Shown here in pieces: positions 1 through 7,220 of a DNA stretch of 10,399 nt. The first letter of the stretch is position 1; every line of letters begins with the position of its first letter. The DNA comes from Deltaproteobacteria bacterium (lineage in GTDB: Bacteria > Myxococcota_A > UBA9160 > UBA4427), in contig DRKE01000234.1 in NCBI GenBank assembly GCA_011051925.1, forward strand, positions 1 through 10,399, read 5' to 3'. A program made the position numbers and the translations under genes. The notes under the pieces are model-generated. The model saw only the letters and a list, made by a program, of their open reading frames with translations, searched no databases and was not told the DNA's origin.

Positions 1-3
1 AAG

Positions 4-21
4 AGGATACTCTAATATCCT
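4..21 (+). promoter_or_regulatory. Candidate -10 region overlapped by an inverted repeat, upstream of the MaoC gene
   Basis: This AT-rich patch stands out in GC-rich DNA. AGGATA (4-9) and TATCCT (16-21) form a perfect 6-bp inverted repeat with a 6-nt spacer. A -10-like hexamer TAATAT (13-18) lies across the spacer and right arm. The -35 would fall outside the window, so the promoter cannot be completed. Transcription would start near 25, giving a leader of about 58 nt before the ATG at 83. Overlap of a small palindrome with the -10 fits a repressor operator, but that is inference and 6 bp can arise by chance. Confidence 0.35.
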
Positions 22-82
22 ATTCGAGATCTATCGGAAGAGCAAGGTCGTTTCGCCGTGGCGACGGGGAGAGATCGGGACC

Positions 83-1342
83 ATGAACGACAGAAGCCCT
101 GACGAAGAGAAGTTCATCAAGGGTCGAATCACGGATGAGGATTTCGACAAGATGCGTGCTCTCATCGGCTATGCGAATCCGACGTTGGGTGGGGATCGGC
201 CACGTCCGGCACACTATTCGGAGGTCACGTCGGACTCCATTCGCCACTACGTCAACGGCTACGGCGACGACAACCCGCTTTTTTGTGACCGGAACTACGG
301 TCAGACCACGCGTTGGGGCTCCCAGATCGCGCCGTTGATGGCCATCGGGGCCCACTCGGACGTCCGCTTCAAGCCGATGTCCGACGACCTCAGACAGATG
401 ACGAAGGGCGTCTTGAGGGGCGTGCACCTGTTCGCCTCGGGGTCCGAATCCTACTACTACAGGCCCGTCGTGCCGGGGGATCGGCTTCGTGCCAGCGACG
501 GCGTGATCAGCATTCGTGAAAAGCGGTCTGAATTCTCCGGTGGTCGCTCGGCGATCGTCGAGAACGGCGGCACGGTGATCAACCAGAATCGAGAAGTCGT
601 ATCGAGCAGCATCAACTGGATCGTTCACACGGAACGGGAGGGATCCGCAAAGCGCGCCGGAAAAAGACACATCGAACTCGGCGCCTATGGCGACGACGAC
701 CTGAAACGGATCGACGATGCCTACGAAAACGAATTCGTGCGTGGCGGAGACACGTTCTACTGGGAGGATGCGTCCGTCGGAGACGAGATGCCGACGATGG
801 TGAAGGGGCCGTTGCGCGTGACGGACATCATCGCGTTCCACATCGGGTGGGGCTGGGGCAACTATGGAATCGGGGCGTTGAAGCTCGACTACAAGAACAG
901 GAAACAGATGCCTGGATTCTATGGGAAGAACGAGTTCGGTGCGTGGGACGTCATGCAGCGTCTGCATTGGGATCCCGAATTCGCGCGAGCCATCGGAAAT
1001 CCGACGACCTACGACTATGCTCCGGTCCGATTCGCCTGGAGTTGCCACTATCTGACGAACTTCGTCGGTGACGACGGATGGGTCTATCGGATGCGCGTCG
1101 ATCTCCGGAAGTTCAACTTCGTGGGAGATACGACGTGGTTCGAAGGGGAAATCAAGGAGAAACGACTCGACCCCGAACTCGGACCGCTCATCGAGGTGGA
1201 AGTTCGAGGAGTGAATCAACGTGGGGAGATCAATTGCCACGCGGACGCGACGTTGTTGCTCCCGTCACGTGAACACGGCGCCGTGGCGCTCCCTCCGGTC
1301 CCGGAGGACGTTGCGAACCGAGCGCCACACGACGACTGGTAG
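83..1342 (+). CDS. MaoC-like / FAS1-like double-hotdog acyl dehydratase
   Basis: A 419-residue protein of the MaoC/hydratase family with two hotdog halves, the length usual for two-domain members. The N-terminal half (about 15-182) carries YVNGYGDDNPLFCD (56-69), the equivalent of the GDxNPxH hydratase loop, followed by YYYRPVVPGDRLRASDGV (124-141), the typical RPxxxGD turn. The C-terminal half (about 225-393) starts with FYWEDASVGDEMP, has KGPLRVTDIIAFHIGWGWG, and ends in strands with VEVRGVNQRGE. In the N-terminal loop the usual His after NP-x is replaced (NPLF), so the active centre may be in the other half or degenerate. The family reversibly hydrates enoyl-CoA or dehydrates 3-hydroxyacyl-CoA in the cytoplasm. 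The ATG at 83 follows a purine-rich GGGGAGAG (66-73). The gene is convergent with the P450 and 54 bp from it. The substrate cannot be read from the sequence; a bulky acyl-CoA is a guess. Confidence 0.85.
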   Translation: MNDRSPDEEKFIKGRITDEDFDKMRALIGYANPTLGGDRPRPAHYSEVTSDSIRHYVNGYGDDNPLFCDRNYGQTTRWGSQIAPLMAIGAHSDVRFKPMSDDLRQMTKGVLRGVHLFASGSESYYYRPVVPGDRLRASDGVISIREKRSEFSGGRSAIVENGGTVINQNREVVSSSINWIVHTEREGSAKRAGKRHIELGAYGDDDLKRIDDAYENEFVRGGDTFYWEDASVGDEMPTMVKGPLRVTDIIAFHIGWGWGNYGIGALKLDYKNRKQMPGFYGKNEFGAWDVMQRLHWDPEFARAIGNPTTYDYAPVRFAWSCHYLTNFVGDDGWVYRMRVDLRKFNFVGDTTWFEGEIKEKRLDPELGPLIEVEVRGVNQRGEINCHADATLLLPSREHGAVALPPVPEDVANRAPHDDW

Positions 1343-1396
1343 GTGATCTGACATCGCAGTCCGTTGCCGGAGAAAGCGCGACGAGGGGAAACGCGT

Positions 1397-2623
1397 TCAG
1401 TCCCAACGGACGTGTAGTTCGGGAGGAGACCGGAAGCTTGCTCCCGCGATGACGGGCGATTCGTAGTCGTCGTCGAGCCGTAGTCGAGGCATGCGGTCGA
1501 GGATGGCATCCAGCATGGAGGTGATCTCCGCGCGAGCGAGGTTCATTCCGAGGCATAGATGCGATCCGTGTCCGAATCCGAGGTGGGGATTGGGGCGTCT
1601 CGTGATGTCGAAGCGTTCCGGGTCGGTGAATTCGGTTTCGTCCCGATTCGCCGCCATCACGACGACCCGCACGTGCGTTCCTTTCGGAATCGTGATGCCG
1701 GCCAGCTCGGTATCCTTCATCGCGAGACGATGCACTTCGGGGATCGGACCTTCCCATCGGAGGGATTCTTCGATGGCACTGGCAATGAGCGTCCTGTCCG
1801 CCTTGAGAAGATCGAACTGGTCGGGATGGGTCAGCAACCCCGTCATCAGGTTTCCCGACGTCCTCATGGTCGTTTCCGCTCCTGCGGCGAGCAAGACCCG
1901 AAGCGTGTTAAGGATCTCCTCGTCGCTCAGTTCGAGCATCAGGCTGATCGCGTCGTCTCGAGGATTCGAGCGCCGCTCCGATATGATCGGGATCAGGAGC
2001 TCCGAGAGCGCCTGACTACAGGCCATTGCGAGCTCGACGTGACCCGTGCTGATCAGCAGCGTCCCCATTCCGAATCGATTGAAATCGTCGAGCATGTCGG
2101 CCGGAAGGTCGAGAATCCTGTGCAACACCTCGACCGGGTAGGACACGAAGAAATCTCGAACGAGGTTCGCGGTCGACCGGCCCTTGCTCATCGGGAGGAT
2201 GTATTCGTCTCGAACGATCGGGTCGATGAGCTTTTCCCGGAGCGGGCCGAGTTCCTTGCGGCTGAAGATCTCCCTCAGGATACGTCGGTGGCGACGGTGC
2301 TCGTGTCCGTCGAGCATGAGAATGTTGTGACCATGGGTCTTTCCGAGGGTCTGGAGGTAGTACCCGCTCGAGAACGTTTCGGAGTCACGGAGTACGGTGA
2401 CGCATGCGTCGTATCCGAGGACCGTGACGGTCTTCTCGCCGGGAATCGCCAACGAGGGCGTGAACCGTTCGAGGAAGAGGTCTCCGTCGTACACGGGATT
2501 CTCGCGACGCTTTTCCGCGAGAACGGGATGGATGGTTTCCGAAGTGAACTCCCGCCGTTGAGCCTTTTCGAAGACCGAGAGCAGGTCGACGTCGGTCAGG
2601 GATTGCGCTGCGGTGGTTTCCAT
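1397..2623 (-). CDS. Cytochrome P450 (soluble bacterial type)
   Basis: A 408-residue heme monooxygenase of normal soluble bacterial length, with no membrane anchor. Seen in order, numbering from the chosen ATG: a C-helix HEHRRHRR cluster (about 107-114) that contacts heme propionates; the I-helix oxygen-activation motif AGAET (247-251), with Glu in place of the commoner Asp; the K-helix ESLR (286-289, ExxR); and the heme loop FGHGSHLCLG (350-359) with thiolate ligand Cys357. The ATG at 2623 is chosen because GGGAG lies 7 nt upstream and the family N-terminus begins near there. An in-frame GTG at 2683 would add 20 residues without a Shine-Dalgarno. Electrons must come from ferredoxin and reductase encoded elsewhere, as none lies here. 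The family hydroxylates hydrophobic substrates such as terpenes, steroids, fatty acids or polyketides. Which one is unknown. The gene ends 54 bp from the convergent MaoC gene. Confidence 0.95.
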   Translation of the reverse strand: METTAAQSLTDVDLLSVFEKAQRREFTSETIHPVLAEKRRENPVYDGDLFLERFTPSLAIPGEKTVTVLGYDACVTVLRDSETFSSGYYLQTLGKTHGHNILMLDGHEHRRHRRILREIFSRKELGPLREKLIDPIVRDEYILPMSKGRSTANLVRDFFVSYPVEVLHRILDLPADMLDDFNRFGMGTLLISTGHVELAMACSQALSELLIPIISERRSNPRDDAISLMLELSDEEILNTLRVLLAAGAETTMRTSGNLMTGLLTHPDQFDLLKADRTLIASAIEESLRWEGPIPEVHRLAMKDTELAGITIPKGTHVRVVVMAANRDETEFTDPERFDITRRPNPHLGFGHGSHLCLGMNLARAEITSMLDAILDRMPRLRLDDDYESPVIAGASFRSPPELHVRWD

Positions 2624-2630
2624 ACCAGGT

Positions 2631-2635
2631 CTCCC
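2631..2635 (-). promoter_or_regulatory. Ribosome binding site that fixes the P450 start
   Basis: On the minus strand GGGAG lies 7 nt before the ATG at 2623. The alternative in-frame GTG at 2683 has no such motif, so this site favours the shorter 408-residue protein. Confidence 0.6.
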
Positions 2636-2691
2636 GGAGTCGTTCTTCGCGTTGGGGGATTGCCGGGGACGCCGGCCGATCACGGGAATTG

Positions 2692-2720
2692 ATAATAAAG
2701 TATACTGAAAAGAGATTCAA
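2692..2720 (-). promoter_or_regulatory. Sigma70-like promoter of the P450 gene
   Basis: Read on the minus strand: -35 TTGAAT (2720-2715), a 17-bp spacer, and -10 TATTAT (2697-2692). It sits in a conspicuously AT-rich patch. Predicted transcription start is near 2685, giving a leader of about 62 nt to the ATG at 2623. The spacer contains the 8-bp palindrome AGTATACT (2699-2706), in the position of a typical repressor operator between the two hexamers. The promoter call rests on spacing and hexamer match; the operator is inference. Confidence 0.6.
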
Positions 2721-2869
2721 TCGACGATTCCGGAACTCGAGCACATCCCCGATCGGTGGCGGGACGAAGGGTCGTGACGTCCGGATCGACGCCAGCTCCG
2801 CGTTCCGGGCGAAAGACAGCCGTAGGCGATTCCCGTCGGGGATGAACCCTTCCGCTGCGGGTCGGATCG

Positions 2870-2985
2870 GGCGATCGACGTGCCGCGGCCGTAGAGGGGA
2901 AAGTGGGCCGTGGTCAGTCCGGCGTGTGCGGCAGGCAATCGGGAATCAAGCTCGATGGCGCGCTCGTAGGCCCATCGAGCACTCC
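2870..2985 (-). pseudogene. TPR-protein remnant (cyclase-type TPR family), no start or end
   Basis: One minus-strand frame reads AYERAIELDSRLPAAHAGL and then TTAHFPLYGRGTS before decaying into unrecognisable sequence. The first part is an excellent tetratricopeptide repeat helix pair, in the YERAIELDPxxAxAHAGLA style. The following AHFxLYxxGTS segment matches the loop seen in TPR regions of adenylate-cyclase-like and related signalling proteins. Nothing resembling the rest of such a protein, usually several hundred residues, is present on either side. The open frame runs from 3127 to 2717, but only about 40 codons look like protein. I read it as an internal scrap of a deleted gene. It overlaps the frame that reads out of the SDR fragment. 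Confidence 0.55.
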
Positions 2986-3240
2986 TTCGTTGGGACTGCT
3001 GCGACAGGTCGACCTCACAGGAGGTGCTGAAAAGTTCCTGTCCTCTTTGCTCCGTGACAGCGCGTCCGGTGACACCTCCCGAATCTGCTTCTGGGACTCT
3101 TCCATTGGCGCGGCGGTGCGCCCGCAAAGAAAGACATGAGCACCTGCGCCGCCGAGCTGTTCGGCGATGGCTCGCCCGATTCCGCTGGAGGCGCCCGTCA
3201 CGATGGCCGTGCGTTCGGCGAGAGGGGTGGCATGGGTCAT
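2914..3240 (-). pseudogene. Truncated short-chain dehydrogenase/reductase, N-terminal Rossmann part only
   Basis: From the ATG at 3240 the frame encodes 108 residues to a stop at 2914. The first 55 or so are a clear classical SDR N-terminus: TAIVTGASSGIGRAIAEQL (TGxxxGIG cofactor loop), then GAHVFLCGRT with the Arg typical of NADP(H) preference, and a helix ending KQIRE. Homology stops near 3076. The remaining residues (SRSKEDRNFSAPPVRST...) do not look like an SDR. Full-length SDRs are about 250 residues, and the NNAG motif and catalytic Ser-Tyr-Lys are absent, so this cannot be an active dehydrogenase. The start is well formed: AGGAAGG lies about 10 nt upstream, and a promoter-like pair is at 3292-3320. 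A 3' deletion that joined the gene to a TPR scrap explains the structure best. Confidence 0.75.
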
Positions 3241-3291
3241 GGAGAGGATTCCTTCCTGACAGGGATTCGCGGGCGCGCGAGAGGAATCGAC

Positions 3292-3320
3292 ATCTTCAGT
3301 CATCGCTGTCTGGTCGTCAA
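3292..3320 (-). promoter_or_regulatory. Promoter-like pair upstream of the truncated SDR
   Basis: Read on the minus strand: TTGACG (3320-3315), 17-bp spacer, GAAGAT (3297-3292). The -35 is strong and the -10 is weak. Predicted start is near 3285, about 45 nt before the ATG at 3240. It may be the surviving promoter of the once-intact SDR gene. Confidence 0.4.
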
Positions 3321-3447
3321 ATGACGGAAGGCTGCGACCTGCGGATCCGCGATTCCTTTCAGGCAGAGCGGACAGGGCGGGGTGTCGGGATTCGGAGGGT
3401 CCCTCGTCCACCGCCAGGGGAGCGCGGGCCGTCACCGGCCCCTCCTT

Positions 3448-3473
3448 GTTTCCCAACAGGGTTTCCCGACAGG
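3448..3473. repeat. Tandem 13-bp direct repeat upstream of pyc
   Basis: GTTTCCCAACAGG (3448-3460) is followed immediately by GTTTCCCGACAGG (3461-3473), with one mismatch and no gap. It lies 154 bp before the pyc start, in non-coding DNA, just after the GC-rich hairpin at 3426-3441. Spacing of 13 bp is not a whole helical turn. The repeat could be a protein-binding pair or a replication-slippage product. Confidence 0.6.
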
Positions 3474-3615
3474 TCCTGCCTGCGGGCCCTCGGGCACTCG
3501 CGACCGCGGCCATTACCGACACGGGACCGGCCTTCCGCTTTGGTGGAGCATTGCGGCATCGATTCTGGCATCCTCCGGCTCGGCTGGGGGCAGGGTGCCG
3601 TCGGTCAAGAGTTCC

Positions 3616-3619
3616 GGAG
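3616..3619 (+). promoter_or_regulatory. Ribosome binding site that fixes the pyc start
   Basis: GGAG lies 7 nt before the ATG at 3627. The reading frame is open for another 201 codons upstream, to 3024, but that extension reads as arginine-rich low-information sequence. The biotin carboxylase homology starts directly after this ATG. Confidence 0.75.
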
Positions 3620-3626
3620 CCCCTCT

Positions 3627-6600
3627 ATGACCGAACCGAAACGCTTCGAACGCCTGCTCATCGCGAACCGTGGAGAGATCGCGATCCGAATCCATCGCGC
3701 CTGCGCCGAACTCGGCATCCGAACGATCGGAATCCATTCCGACGAGGACCGTTATGCACTCCATCGTTTCAAGGCCGATGAGGCGTATTCCCTGGGCGAA
3801 GGTGGGAATCCGGTCGGTGTCTATCTCGACATTCCTCGCATTCTCGAAATCGCGAAGGACCGCGGAGCGGACGCGATCCACCCGGGATACGGCTTTCTTT
3901 CGGAGCGTGCCGACTTCGCACGGGCTGTGACCGAGGCCGGCATGACCTTCGTCGGGCCGCCGTCCTCCGTTCTCTCGAGCGTCGGCGACAAGGTCAGCGC
4001 GCGAAGCGCCGCCATCGAAGCAGGCCTGCCGGTCATTCCCGGTTCCTCGCCGATCGAGGATCCGCAGTCTGGTCTCGAATTCGCTCGTGAGATCGGGTTT
4101 CCGGTGATGGTAAAGGCGTCGGGCGGCGGCGGTGGACGGGGCATGCGCGTCGTCCACGAAGAGTCGGAGTTCATCGAAGAGTTCGATGCCGCGCGTCGCG
4201 AAGCTGCGAGCGCTTTCGGGAACGACGAGGTCTTCGTCGAGAAGCTCGTCGAGCGGCCGAAACACATCGAAGTCCAGATCCTCGCCGATACCCACGGCAA
4301 TGTCGTCCATCTCTACGAGCGCGACTGCTCGATCCAGCGTCGTCACCAGAAGGTCCTCGAGCTGGCCCCCGCACCGAATCTCGATCCGACGCTCCGCGCC
4401 GATCTCTGCGCCGCCGCCGTGCGATTCGCCGAGGCCGTCGGCTACCAGAATGCGGGCACGGTCGAGTTCCTCGTATCGGGTTCCGACTACTACTTCATCG
4501 AGATGAACCCGCGGGTCCAGGTCGAGCACACGGTCACCGAGGAGATCACGGGCGTCGACATCGTCGGTTCCCAGATCCGGATCGCCTCCGGCGCGACCCT
4601 GGCAGAGCTCGGGATCGAACAGGCTTCGATCGTCCCTCGTGACTTCGCGATCCAGTGCCGCGTGACGACCGAAAACCCCGAGAACAGGTTCCTGCCCGAC
4701 TACGGCCGTCTCATCTCGTACCGCTCGCCGGGCGGTCTCGGTGTACGACTCGACGCGGGCAACGCCTTTCCGGGGGCGCTGATCACGCCGTACTACGACT
4801 CGCTTCTCGCCAAGCTCACGACGCGCGGTCGGGATCTCGAGGAAGCGTCCTCGCGCGCGCTGCGCGCGCTCGGTGAGTTCCGGGTTCGTGGTGTCGAGAC
4901 GAACATCGCGTTCCTGCGAAAGGTGATCGAGAATCCGACTTTCCAGGCGGGTCGATGCGATACCCATTTCATCGCGGAGACGCCCGGTCTGCTGGACTTC
5001 CAGGGCGACCGCGGTGTCGGCACTCGGCTGCTCGAGTACCTGGCCGACGTCACGGTCAACGGCCGGCCGAACGTCGAGCGGATCGAACCGGACTCGATCC
5101 GTCAATCTCCGGTGGTGCCCGCTTTCGACCGGACGGTCGAACCGGCGGCCGGCACGAAGCAGCGCTTCGACGAGCTCGGTGCAGAGGGATTTGCGAAGTG
5201 GATGCGCGACCACGAGCCGACGCTGGTGACGGACACGACGTTTCGGGATGCTCATCAATCACTGCTGGCGACTCGGATGCGAACGGCCGACATGCTGGCC
5301 GTCGCTCCAGCGCTCGCGCGGCTCGCGCCGCAACTCTTCTCGCTCGAAGTCTGGGGCGGAGCGACCTTCGATGTGTCGATGCGCTTCCTCGACGAGGATC
5401 CGTGGAAACGACTCGAGGAACTCCGATCGGCCGTGCCGAACATCCTGCTGCAGATGCTGCTGCGCGGTGCGAATGCGGTCGGGTACACGACGTATCCCGA
5501 CAACGTCGTGAAGGAATTCATCAAGGAAGCCCGCGCGCGCGGCGTCGATCTCTTTCGCATCTTCGACTCCCTCAACTGGGCCGATCAGATGCAGGTCGCG
5601 ATCGACGCGACGCGGGAAGCGGGTGGGCTCGCCGAAGTCGCCATCTGCTACACGGGGGACATTCTCGATCCCAGCCGGGAGAAGTACGCCCTTCAGTACT
5701 ACGTCGATCTGGCGAGGGATCTCGTCGATCGCGGAGCGCACGTGCTGGCGATCAAGGACATGGCCGGGCTCCTGAAGCCCTATGCCGCCAGGCGCCTCGT
5801 CGAGGTCCTGCGTGCGGAAATCGACGTCCCGATCCATCTCCATTCACACGACACGGCCGGTATCCAGGGGGCGGCCTATCTCCAAGCGGTCGAAGCCGGT
5901 GTGGACGCGATCGACTGTGCCTTCGGGCCGCTCTCGGGTTCGACGAGCCAGCCGAACCTCCAGAGTGTCGTCGCGATGCTCGCCGCGTCGCCCCGACCGA
6001 CGGAGCTCGATTTCGAATCGCTACTGCCCTTCGATGCCTATTGGGAATCGGTTCGATCGACCTACAAGGCCTTCGACAAGGGGCCCTTCCATGGCAGCGC
6101 GGAGGTCTACGAGCACGAGATTCCGGGCGGTCAATACACGAATCTGCGGACCCAGGCGACGGCGATGGGGCTGGGCGAGCGTTGGCGGGACGTCACGAAG
6201 ATGTACGCTGAGGTGAATCGTCTCTTCGGTGACGTCGTCAAGGTGACGCCGTCTTCGAAGGTGGTCGGAGACATGGCGCTGTACATGCTGTCGAATGGTC
6301 TGTCGCCTCGAGACGTTTCGGAGCGGGGCGCGGACCTCACCTTTCCCGACAGCGTGATCGAGTATTTCGAGGGCCGGATCGGTCGACCCCCGAATGGCTT
6401 CCCCGAGCCGCTCCGCAGTTTCGTACTCAAGGGTCGGACGCCGATCGAGGGGCGGCCCGGGGCGGATCTGCCCGCCGCCGATTTCGATGCGAGTCGGTCC
6501 GAGTTGGCGAACAAGATCGGCCGTGAGCCGGAGGACGTCGAGGTCCTTTCCTACATCCTCTACCCGCGTGTCTTCCTCGACTTCGTCGAGAGGCAGGAGC

Positions 6601-7076
6601 GACACGGTCCCTATCTGGCCGCGCTGCCGACGGTCGCTTTCTTCCACGGCATGGGTCTCGGCCAGGAGATCCATCTCGAGCCCGAACCGGGAAAGGGACT
6701 CGTCATTCGCCTGGTCGCGATCGGCGACCCGGATAGCGAGGGCAACCGGCAGGTCTTCTTCGACCTGAACGGTCAGCCTCGGCGCATCGTCGTGCACGAT
6801 CGATCATCGGGGGTCATCGTCGAGCGACATCCGAAGGCCGATGCGGAGGATCCGAACCAGGTGGGCGCCCCGTTACCGGGCCTGCTCGCTTCCCATACGC
6901 ATGCGGTCGGCGACATCGTGGTCGCGGGTGAGCGTCTTTGCGTGATCGAGGCGATGAAGATGGAGTCGAATGTGACCGCGCCCCTTTCCGGACGCATCGC
7001 GGAGATCCACATCGCCGAGGGGGAGCAGATCGAGGCGGGCGATCTGCTGATCACGCTGGAGCCGGAAGAGGCATAG
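3627..7076 (+). CDS. pyc: Pyruvate carboxylase, single-chain biotin enzyme
   Basis: Carboxylates pyruvate to oxaloacetate with ATP and bicarbonate, refilling the TCA cycle and feeding gluconeogenesis; cytoplasmic, normally a homotetramer. At 1149 residues it has full family length. Biotin carboxylase (about 8-455): LLIANRGEIA, H85PGYGFLSE, ATP-grasp K163 with Gly-rich loop GGGGGRGM (167-174), ERDCSIQRRHQKVLE, and MNPRVQVEH (293-301) with the catalytic Arg296. Carboxyltransferase (about 530-800): TTFRDAHQSLLATRMR with metal ligand Asp541, ANAVGYTTYPDN, IKDMAGL with Lys710 as the expected carbamylated metal ligand, and HLHSHD with His739 and His741. A PC-type tetramerisation domain follows, including FHGSAEVYEHEIPGGQYTNL. 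The C-terminal biotin carrier domain (about 1075-1147) has EAMKMES with biotinyl Lys1111. The TTYPDN and HEIPGGQYTNL combination separates it from propionyl-, acetyl- and 2-oxoglutarate carboxylases. A separate biotin ligase is needed and is not in the window. No frameshift or missing motif was found. Confidence 0.97.
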   Translation: MTEPKRFERLLIANRGEIAIRIHRACAELGIRTIGIHSDEDRYALHRFKADEAYSLGEGGNPVGVYLDIPRILEIAKDRGADAIHPGYGFLSERADFARAVTEAGMTFVGPPSSVLSSVGDKVSARSAAIEAGLPVIPGSSPIEDPQSGLEFAREIGFPVMVKASGGGGGRGMRVVHEESEFIEEFDAARREAASAFGNDEVFVEKLVERPKHIEVQILADTHGNVVHLYERDCSIQRRHQKVLELAPAPNLDPTLRADLCAAAVRFAEAVGYQNAGTVEFLVSGSDYYFIEMNPRVQVEHTVTEEITGVDIVGSQIRIASGATLAELGIEQASIVPRDFAIQCRVTTENPENRFLPDYGRLISYRSPGGLGVRLDAGNAFPGALITPYYDSLLAKLTTRGRDLEEASSRALRALGEFRVRGVETNIAFLRKVIENPTFQAGRCDTHFIAETPGLLDFQGDRGVGTRLLEYLADVTVNGRPNVERIEPDSIRQSPVVPAFDRTVEPAAGTKQRFDELGAEGFAKWMRDHEPTLVTDTTFRDAHQSLLATRMRTADMLAVAPALARLAPQLFSLEVWGGATFDVSMRFLDEDPWKRLEELRSAVPNILLQMLLRGANAVGYTTYPDNVVKEFIKEARARGVDLFRIFDSLNWADQMQVAIDATREAGGLAEVAICYTGDILDPSREKYALQYYVDLARDLVDRGAHVLAIKDMAGLLKPYAARRLVEVLRAEIDVPIHLHSHDTAGIQGAAYLQAVEAGVDAIDCAFGPLSGSTSQPNLQSVVAMLAASPRPTELDFESLLPFDAYWESVRSTYKAFDKGPFHGSAEVYEHEIPGGQYTNLRTQATAMGLGERWRDVTKMYAEVNRLFGDVVKVTPSSKVVGDMALYMLSNGLSPRDVSERGADLTFPDSVIEYFEGRIGRPPNGFPEPLRSFVLKGRTPIEGRPGADLPAADFDASRSELANKIGREPEDVEVLSYILYPRVFLDFVERQERHGPYLAALPTVAFFHGMGLGQEIHLEPEPGKGLVIRLVAIGDPDSEGNRQVFFDLNGQPRRIVVHDRSSGVIVERHPKADAEDPNQVGAPLPGLLASHTHAVGDIVVAGERLCVIEAMKMESNVTAPLSGRIAEIHIAEGEQIEAGDLLITLEPEEA

Positions 7077-7080
7077 CGGC

Positions 7081-7094
7081 GTGCCTTCGGGCGC
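7081..7094 (+). terminator. UUCG-loop hairpin just after pyc
   Basis: GTGCC (7081-7085), TTCG loop (7086-7089), GGCGC (7090-7094): five pairs with one G-U, closed by the very stable cUUCGg tetraloop, starting 4 nt after the pyc stop. It is followed by CGTTCTCG rather than a clean T tract, so it may be a weak intrinsic terminator or a 3' mRNA stabiliser. Confidence 0.4.
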
Positions 7095-7161
7095 CGTTCT
7101 CGATCCGGCGGCCCCGTGCGATCGTGATCGACAAAGGCCGGGCTGGGGGCTGATCCACCCG

Positions 7162-7190
7162 TTGGCGCCGGTTTCCGGGTCTCGCATAAT
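7162..7190 (+). promoter_or_regulatory. Sigma70-like promoter of the AspH/LpxO-type gene
   Basis: -35 TTGGCG (7162-7167), 17-bp spacer, -10 CATAAT (7185-7190). Predicted transcription start is at about 7197, giving a 24-nt leader to the ATG at 7221. It lies after the pyc hairpin, so the downstream gene is probably a separate transcription unit. Confidence 0.55.
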
Positions 7191-7207
7191 CTGGTCGTGT
7201 GGGGGTC

Positions 7208-7211
7208 GGAG
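7208..7211 (+). promoter_or_regulatory. Ribosome binding site for the ATG at 7221
   Basis: GGAG lies 9 nt before ATG 7221. It supports this start over the in-frame GTG at 7197, which sits at the predicted transcription start and has no leader. Confidence 0.5.
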
Positions 7212-7220
7212 ACGCATGCC

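Larger units (their letters stand above)
3241..3626. other. Non-coding interval between the SDR fragment and pyc
   Basis: Both strands stay open in some frames, as expected in GC-rich DNA, but no segment reads like a known protein. It holds the minus-strand promoter-like pair (3292-3320), a hairpin GGGCCG-TCAC-CGGCCC (3426-3441), a tandem 13-bp repeat (3448-3473), and the pyc ribosome binding site. No convincing plus-strand sigma70 promoter for pyc is visible; the best candidates between 3540 and 3600 lack a recognisable -10. Confidence 0.5.

Noticed and set aside
20..1240. 406-codon open frame on the minus strand opposite the MaoC gene
   Set aside because: It lies wholly antisense to a gene with clear hotdog motifs, and its translation is Arg/Asp/Val-rich with no domain; a shadow frame of GC-rich DNA.
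1343..1396. Terminator between the convergent MaoC and P450 genes
   Set aside because: I found no convincing stem with a T tract in the 54 bp on either strand.
1559..2692. 377-codon open frame on the plus strand opposite the P450
   Set aside because: The minus strand carries all P450 motifs; the plus translation resembles nothing and has no ribosome binding site.
3542..3554. Possible sigma54 promoter (GG ... GC) before pyc
   Set aside because: GG at 3542-3543 and GC at 3553-3554 are 9 bp apart instead of the strict 10, and the flanking bases do not match.
3024..3626. 201-codon in-frame extension of pyc upstream of 3627
   Set aside because: Biotin carboxylase homology begins right after the ATG at 3627, which has GGAG 7 nt upstream; the extension is Arg-rich and overlaps the SDR fragment on the other strand.
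3513..5258. 581-codon minus-strand frame opposite pyc
   Set aside because: Antisense to the intact biotin carboxylase domain, low-complexity charged sequence, no recognisable domain.
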